A DNA stretch of 64,000 nucleotides, from the NCBI GenBank assembly GCA_963170055.1, contig CAUJGJ010000037.1:646901-710900 (forward strand). The letters are read 5' to 3'. The notes under the pieces were generated by a model, which was given only the letters and a program-made list of their open reading frames with translations, ran no database searches and was not told where the DNA came from. Below are positions 60,001 to 64,000 of the stretch, piece by piece (the first letter of the stretch is position 1; every line of letters begins with the position of its first letter). Source of the DNA: Halisarca cf. caerulea. Its lineage: Eukaryota; Porifera; Demospongiae; Chondrillida; Halisarcidae. A program made the position numbers and the translations under genes.

Positions 60001-63000
60001 GTTAGCAGAGACTTTAATCGAGCTTTAAATAGTGTACACGAGGCAGTATGGTGTTAAAATCTGCTTCATAGTCCATTGATGGTGAGAGTGAGAGAGAAAG
60101 ATTGCTAGAGAATGCCTCTGAACACATCATTCCATTCTAAAACACACTTTCACAGTTATCTCTATGATAAACAAATTATTATTTCACAACAGTGCTGAGA
60201 AATGCTCTTTCTAGGTTGAACTGAACAATCAATATTTGACAAATTTCATTACAACGGAATTACACATACCTCCTCTTGTATCTTCTTTTTACTTCTAAGC
60301 AACTTCATATTGTCATTTGATAATTCCCCCATCCTATCATTGAGAGTTTCTGCGTCTTTCTCTACTTTCTTCTTTGAAGACTGCAGATCCTCATATGCCA
60401 TTTGATCTTCATCACTTTTCCTCTTGGCATCATTTAACTGAAAGCAGGTCACACAAAATTTTTCATATAATAGTCAAAAAAGGATGTACAGTATATGTAT
60501 ACATGACAACTGCAAATGAAGGCCTTTCATTCTAGACAATACAAACCTGTTGAGTTAGGGCAATAAGCTTGTTCTGCAAGGCCTGCTTGCTTTCCTCTTC
60601 CTCTTCCAAAGCAGTTTGCAACCTTTCTTGCTCATTACGGAGTTCTTTGAGTTTATTAGTAGCTGCAAGCTTCGAACGAGTTTCTTCACTAAGGGACTCC
60701 TTTAATGAATATAGTATATATTATATATTCATATATAATACTATATACATATAATATGTACAGAATCTAATCAGTATGTAGTGCAAGATAAAATCACCTG
60801 CAACTCTGCAACACTTTGCAGAGCATCTTTCAGCCTCTTATCAGAAATGGATAGTTTGCCTTCCAGGCCATCATTTTGGGTCATAATATTACCCAATTCA
60901 CTCTAAAGTGTCACAAGCAGGATAAAACAAGCAAATGGTACAGAATTTTACCTACACTGGTGCACACACCTGAAGCTTGGTATTGGTATGCGATAGATCT
61001 GCTGCCTTGGCAGTAGCTTCCTTCAAACGGCTTTGAGCATCAGCCAACTGGGCTTCCAAATTATTCTTCTTTTTCCCAAGGTCTGCTGACATGGATTTGA
61101 ATTTATCCACTTCGTCTGACAAGTTATCTCGCTCAACCTCCAGAGATGATCGAGTCTTCTCCAGGCTAGACTTTGACTACAAAACAACAGGAGGCTGAAT
61201 ACACCAAATCTCTCTACACAGACATATGCAAGTTGCCCTAACAACCTTTTTCAATATATCAATTTGATCATTCAGTTCCTGAACTGCTTGGGAGTGCTTT
61301 TGTTTAGCAGCACTTAAATTTGCTTCATGTGTGCTGGCTTCTTCCTCCAAAGTGCGCTTTAGGTCATTCAATTCTTGCTCCCTTTTAGCACGAATTTCAT
61401 GTTGAGCTGCAGTTGCTCCCTCAGATTCATCTAACATTTGACGGAGTGATTCAAGTTCTTCTTCTAAAATTCTCCGTGCCTTTTCCACCTTCAGACGTCC
61501 TTCTTTTTCACTGTCTAAGTCTTCCTGTATTTCAGCCAGTTGAACTTCCAGAAGCTTCCTCTCCTTCTCGGTCTTGGCCTTAGCAGCACTCTCCTCTTCC
61601 GCACTGGAATCATAGAAATATACAGTGGAATCTTGATAATACAAAATTACTTAACAAGAAAGCAGCAAAATGGTCCTTTAAATCCCCCTAGTATGTCTAA
61701 CTGTTCTGACATGAAAATCAGATAAAAAATTATCAAATTTTATCAGTCCCACGAGTTTTGTGTTAAAAGGGTTTGGAGTCCCCAGTATAGTCTGTACTTC
61801 TTAGATGCACTCTCTGGACCCAACAGACCATAAAAGAAGGGCCACATAAACATTGAAATAGACAAAAATGAGTAAAACAAATGAATAATGAGTTCACTTT
61901 CAAACCACAAACAGAATAACGGAACTTTGTAAGATGAGGAAAGATGGAATGGGTAGAAAGTTGACATGATTATCATAATCACATGCTACGATCATCTTGA
62001 TATCAAAATCTGCCAATGATATGATTACTGCTTCAAGAGTCATCGCAGTAAAACCATTATATTGAATAATATTACAAAACACATAAAAAAAACTGTATTG
62101 TATCATAATTGTAATCAAATTCTACCAAATTACAATACAACAATGTAGAAACTTCATAGTACTGTAATGGTAAGATCATTGTACAACGATCAGATGATGA
62201 TTACGACACATCATTTTTCTATCGTCATTTACAAAATATGGCAATGCCAAGCACATCTCAATATTTTCACCTCAAGCATTGGCTATCCAAAGTATTCATT
62301 TTATTTCATGTTTGAGCAAAGAGAGATATATTCTGACTACATGAAGCAGACAATGGTGCAACACGGGTCTAAACATGCCCTCTATTCATACAAAACTTCA
62401 GTTCAAAGGTCTGAGTACTATGAGGAGAGGGAACAACATATTTCTTAAGTATAAAAGGACAGACATATTTAGCTTATAATTCTTGTACTCAACATGTATC
62501 TCTTCACACACCAATAACCATCTTTCATTGACAATGGCTATTAGAGCCCCAAAAACTGATTGAATATTATCATTGTTTTGAAATTCATTCACTGATCTCT
62601 CTACCATTTTATTTGTTGCTGAATCTTTTTAACCAAACTTTCTTATTTTTGGAATCTTTGTAGTCCCTCCTTGTTTCTTTTGTGATTTGCCCTTTGTCCC
62701 TTGTCTTTTCTGGTGCCACTTATAGCCTCTGGCTAAAGATTCCCCTGGTTAAATAAGAATATACTGAACCTTGACAGACTTGATACAGAGGAAGGATGGA
62801 TTGCAATGTCCGTTGAAAGATAACAAGGAGGTCAAAGATGGCAGCTCAGATGCAAGCAGATGACAAAAGAACATTCACTGAGTTACAAAAATTGCTCACA
62901 AGACATAACTATTGACTTTGCTGTCGATTATGATTGTATGAGTGAGTTCTCGAGTACTGTGCATCCTCTCACTGTGAATGCAAATTATATGTGCACATAT

Positions 63001-63784
63001 GTCATTGTAAATCTGCCAAAAATGGCTTTTGCCCTAGTTCAGATGTGATCATGAAGCAGAAGTTGTATATCTCTTCATGAATACATTGCATACAAAACCT
63101 TTTCTTTTTAGGGAACAGTGTAGGTGTTTCAACTAAATGACAAAAAGTTTTACAAATAGTATATTTACTATTTCCCTAGACCCGATTAGCAGAAAATCTT
63201 CCATATTCACTTCCTAGCAACTCTTCATAATAATAGCAGAGTATCAGGCTACAAAGACATTTTCAGGGACTGCCATGTAAAATCGAGGACTGTTAGCAAC
63301 TATAAAATAGACATAATCATTGTGCATAAAATTATTGCAAAGTACAACATGTGTCAGGCACTATATGTACACCCTCAAATAAATCCAATAACAGCATACA
63401 CATACCGATTTGTCATGTCAGTAAGTTCCCGCTGAGTACGTGCAAGGCTAGCCTCCAATTCAGCAATCTGAAAAACAAATTCGACATAAGTACTCACTAA
63501 TGACAAAGTGAAAAGAACATCAAGGGGAAGGGTATCATTACTTTCTGATTTGCTAGAGCCAGTTTCTCTTGTAATTCATTAATTTCAGCATGGAGGCGAC
63601 GGTTTTCTTTCTCTAAGTCTTGCTTTAATTTACTTTCTCGCTCTAATTTTTCTTCAGTATTACCCAACTGTCCTTCCAGTTTGGTCCTCTGGCGATGTTC
63701 ATTCTTTGCCTTACTTTCTTCATCTGACAGACTCTTCAGGGTACCAGCAAGCTTATCCTCTAATAATTTCTTGTCCCGTGACAA
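41335..63784 (-). CDS. Myosin II heavy chain, coiled-coil rod (head off window)
   Basis: Rod of a conventional, non-muscle/smooth-type myosin II, which dimerises and packs into bipolar filaments. Exons in gene order: 63784-63542, 63467-63406, 61603-61246, 61176-60970, 60902-60798, 60699-60547, 60437-60270, 59694-59614, 59284-59072, 58997-58878, 58814-58722, 55532-55371, 47170-46953, 46887-46764, 46693-46610, 45493-45369, 41981-41873, 41757-41704, 41643-41546 and 41455-41335. These total 2898 nt, 965 residues plus stop; all phases agree. Heptad coiled coil is continuous. Family landmarks: [91 protein letters not shown]. The non-helical tail [20 protein letters not shown] ends with acidic YGEEDV. 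Motor and neck exons lie beyond 64000. Large introns 47171-55370 and 55533-58721 are transposon-filled. Confidence 0.95.
43865..45228. mobile_element. Tc1/mariner-like element with decayed transposase
   Basis: Ends CAGGGTCAGTCAAAAGTAAT and inverted CAGTGCCAGCTAAAAGTAAC are bordered by TA (43863-43864, 45229-45230). 1364 bp. Around 44540-44600 a plus-strand frame holds VKHGGGSV, a phrase of Tc1-type transposases; 44036-44245 is a longer open stretch. Otherwise stops are frequent. A (TA)n array (44969-45028) has grown inside. Same family and orientation as 55693-58714. Confidence 0.8.
45958..46470 (-). mobile_element. tRNA-derived SINE with duplicated tail
   Basis: On the minus strand 46312-46240 reads like a tRNA: box A TAGCTCAGAAGGTAGAGCAT, an anticodon stem TCAGC/GCTGA, box B GGTCGCCAGTTCAATCC. 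The acceptor and T stems do not pair, so it is a SINE head, not a working tRNA. A 90 bp tail (GAACTATTGTTTAACGGGTA ... CAGCCACCTCG) occurs at both ends, 45958-46048 and 46379-46468, in the same orientation. Inside, TCTAGGGCAACCMAACCTAG is also doubled. The whole unit is flanked by TAGTAATAGAGT (45946-45957, 46471-46482), a 12 bp duplication typical of LINE-driven insertion. Confidence 0.75.
47569..47800 (-). mobile_element. LINE C-terminal fragment, CR1/L2-like
   Basis: The frame has [40 protein letters not shown], then a stop. This is the usual post-RT end of CR1/L2/Rex-type elements (VPR..T..G..SF...P.LWN.LP..IR...S...FK). 5'-truncated. It lies in the myosin intron 47171-55370. Confidence 0.75.
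47866..47989. repeat. Palindrome with 45 bp arms, GC-rich loop
   Basis: AATAGTTATACAATGGCAGT ... GGAGTATGGATTATACACGC returns inverted; the inner stem is CGAGGGCGCGTAGCGCCCGAG. About three mismatches in the arms. Confidence 0.9.
48412..48463. repeat. Short palindrome, GGGTATAACTG arms
   Basis: GGGGTATAACTG faces CAGTTATACCC about 28 bp later, with AAGCCAAGCGGGCTC at the loop. Terminal words resemble the 32995-33136 family. The stretch 48464-49545 holds no gene I recognise. Confidence 0.6.
49666..50940 (+). pseudogene. Harbinger transposase (HARBI1-like), one in-frame stop
   Basis: DDE nuclease that cuts and pastes the element. The start is ATG in CAAGATGGCG. Residues 1-339 run to TGA at 50683-50685; the same frame then continues 84 codons to 50940, through [20 protein letters not shown] and [11 protein letters not shown], the normal C-terminal helices. 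Catalytic-type residues are present: D204 in GAIDGTH, D254 in SVHDAR, D292 in [10 protein letters not shown] and E329 in [11 protein letters not shown]. An N-terminal helix-turn-helix region ([20 protein letters not shown] ... [11 protein letters not shown]) precedes the DDE_Tnp_4 domain. Because the stop truncates the protein after the glutamate, this copy is probably inactive unless the stop is read through or is a sequencing error. Confidence 0.9.
51058..52278 (-). CDS. Harbinger-associated Myb/SANT-like DNA-binding protein
   Basis: Harbinger elements encode this partner, which binds subterminal DNA and brings the transposase to the nucleus. The frame is intact for 406 residues if translation starts at [20 protein letters not shown]; an upstream in-frame ATG at 52386 would add 36 residues across the terminal repeat region. 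The trihelix has W at conserved spacing (TWTDDE, EIWGD), then [21 protein letters not shown] long low-complexity middle of P-V-P-T-P repeats (about residues 155-275) follows, then a K/R-rich patch and a charged coiled segment [20 protein letters not shown]. Convergent with the transposase, about 117 bp apart. Confidence 0.85.
   Translation of the reverse strand: MVERGRTWTDDEIEALLEIWGDSVIQRQLKDSTRNVVVFRSIAAALEAKGYTRTYQQCREKLKALKKKYKEQTDRLRASGVGVDSDDDLDDVDIYFKWYVEIHKVIGGRAAVNPPALLESCEIGSSSQHTPTPVSVPVLTPVLTPVHIPYISSPTPPTTSTTAPTPVTATVPTPEMSSPVPAPVPTPVPTPDMPSPVTTPVPTPDMTSVPTPPTPPPPPSPIPSPPPSSAPTLTTPSLAPLPAPSSASTHATTSTGRARPGPSGEQPATKRKRPTKMDRVERSTQAMFNQFLISQEETKRELIKLEEQRMRMEKEQRKRDDERDKLFLSFMKDAFTSICSTTAHPYAGSVPQNFQQLPQYVPPQPYGNPPPAASTQAPVPPTMDDFHTFPAADPDYPPYTARQDEV
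52634..54500 (-). pseudogene. pogo-like DDE transposase relic, interrupted
   Basis: Minus-strand frame 53046-52634 follows a good acceptor (TTGTATTTTCCAG) and reads [53 protein letters not shown] and [18 protein letters not shown]: a CENP-B-type helix-turn-helix and the first catalytic block (NWDQTG) of pogo-like transposases. Farther upstream, 54500-54368 has [20 protein letters not shown], which suits the N-terminal helix-turn-helix. About 1.3 kb of unrelated sequence with no clear protein separates them, and the rest of the DDE domain is missing, so it is dead. It starts about 165 bp from the Harbinger right end. The interval 54501-55370 shows no gene. Confidence 0.65.
56216..56460 (-). 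pseudogene. Myb/SANT-like 5' gene fragment, minus copy
   Basis: Inverted, frameshifted copy of the fragment at 56640-56867. It shares [15 protein letters not shown] and [11 protein letters not shown] with it, and begins near an ATGGCGGAACGCGG start. Confidence 0.55.
56640..56867 (+). pseudogene. Myb/SANT-like 5' gene fragment, plus copy
   Basis: [20 protein letters not shown] ... [16 protein letters not shown] ... [10 protein letters not shown], then a stop after 76 residues. The opening parallels [20 protein letters not shown] of the intact Harbinger partner at 51058-52278, including the two tryptophans, but the trihelix is cut short. A decayed partner gene carried by a non-autonomous Harbinger copy. 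Confidence 0.6.
57588..57656. repeat. 23 bp tandem repeat, three exact copies
   Basis: TCAAGTATGCTACATTGCAC plus CAC, three times, identical, then a diverged TCAAGTGGTG. Inside the Tc1-like element. Confidence 0.95.
57749..58282. mobile_element. MITE, TA-flanked, CAGTATAGTGGGAAATT ends
   Basis: Left CAGTATAGTGGGAAATTGTC and inverted right CCGTATAGCAAGAAATTTTT, TA each side. Interior has AATTTTCGTGAAT and AATTCGCGGATAAT words like the 27874 MITE. 534 bp, nested in the Tc1-like element. Confidence 0.7.
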
Positions 63785-64000
63785 CTACAAAAAATAAAGA
63801 CAAACAGTATCACAAACGACAGGGAAAGCAAGAATACTTGACCACCAAGTGACATACTACTTGGCAAGTCAAACTTTGAATGCATGATCAAAATTTTAAG
63901 ACTTTGAACGTTTGCTTTACGGTATATACAGTTTTCGAAGTAGCACTTAACATGGCCTAGAGTATGCTAGACAATATTTAAAGGACCACTGACACAAACT

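Noticed and set aside
61177..61644. A free-standing 155-residue gene
   Set aside because: It is the myosin exon 61603-61246 plus intron read-through.

Overview
This is a eukaryotic, animal-type window. All five recognised host genes are interrupted by GT-AG introns. One encodes an axonemal dynein subunit, so the organism has motile cilia or flagella, and one encodes a myosin II heavy chain. The DNA is AT-rich, full of (TA)n arrays, and holds an unusually mixed set of transposon relics. A sponge or another early-branching or invertebrate animal fits best, but that placement is inference; nothing in the window fixes the species.

Layout of host genes. (1) 1-7351, minus: ethanolamine-phosphate cytidylyltransferase (PCYT2), 5' part complete, 3' end beyond the left edge. 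(2) 12779-16625, minus: the LYR protein ETFRF1 (LYRM5), two coding exons around a 3.6 kb repeat-filled intron. (3) 16844-21065, minus: ribosomal protein S2 (uS5), five coding exons, complete. (4) 24628-38194, plus: axonemal dynein intermediate chain 2 (DNAI2), 14 exons, complete. (5) 41335-63784, minus: the rod of a non-muscle-type myosin II heavy chain, 20 exons, with neck and motor exons beyond the right edge. A possible very small gene lies at 38555-38796. I placed exon boundaries by requiring splice dinucleotides, matching phases and family similarity; total coding lengths are multiples of three for the three genes with stop codons that I could sum fully. These genes are unrelated housekeeping, ciliary and cytoskeletal genes and do not form a pathway.

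Layout of mobile DNA. PCYT2 holds a Kolobok-like element with a piggyBac-like element nested in it. The 7.4-12.4 kb gap is a graveyard of one LINE family with a restriction-enzyme-like endonuclease end. ETFRF1 carries (TA)n arrays and fold-back elements. RPS2 carries a minisatellite and a fold-back element. Between RPS2 and DNAI2 lies a fragment of a second endonuclease-type retroelement. DNAI2 introns hold several TA- and TTAA-flanked MITEs and a perfect 100 bp palindrome. Myosin introns hold two Tc1-like elements, a SINE dimer, a nearly intact Harbinger transposon with both of its genes, a pogo-like transposase relic, and an interleaved Harbinger inverted duplication nested inside one of the Tc1-like copies.

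I did not find a clear new biochemical system. The most unusual signals are the nested and interleaved transposon structures, the near-complete two-gene Harbinger element, the perfect palindrome, and the transposon end that abuts a myosin splice donor.
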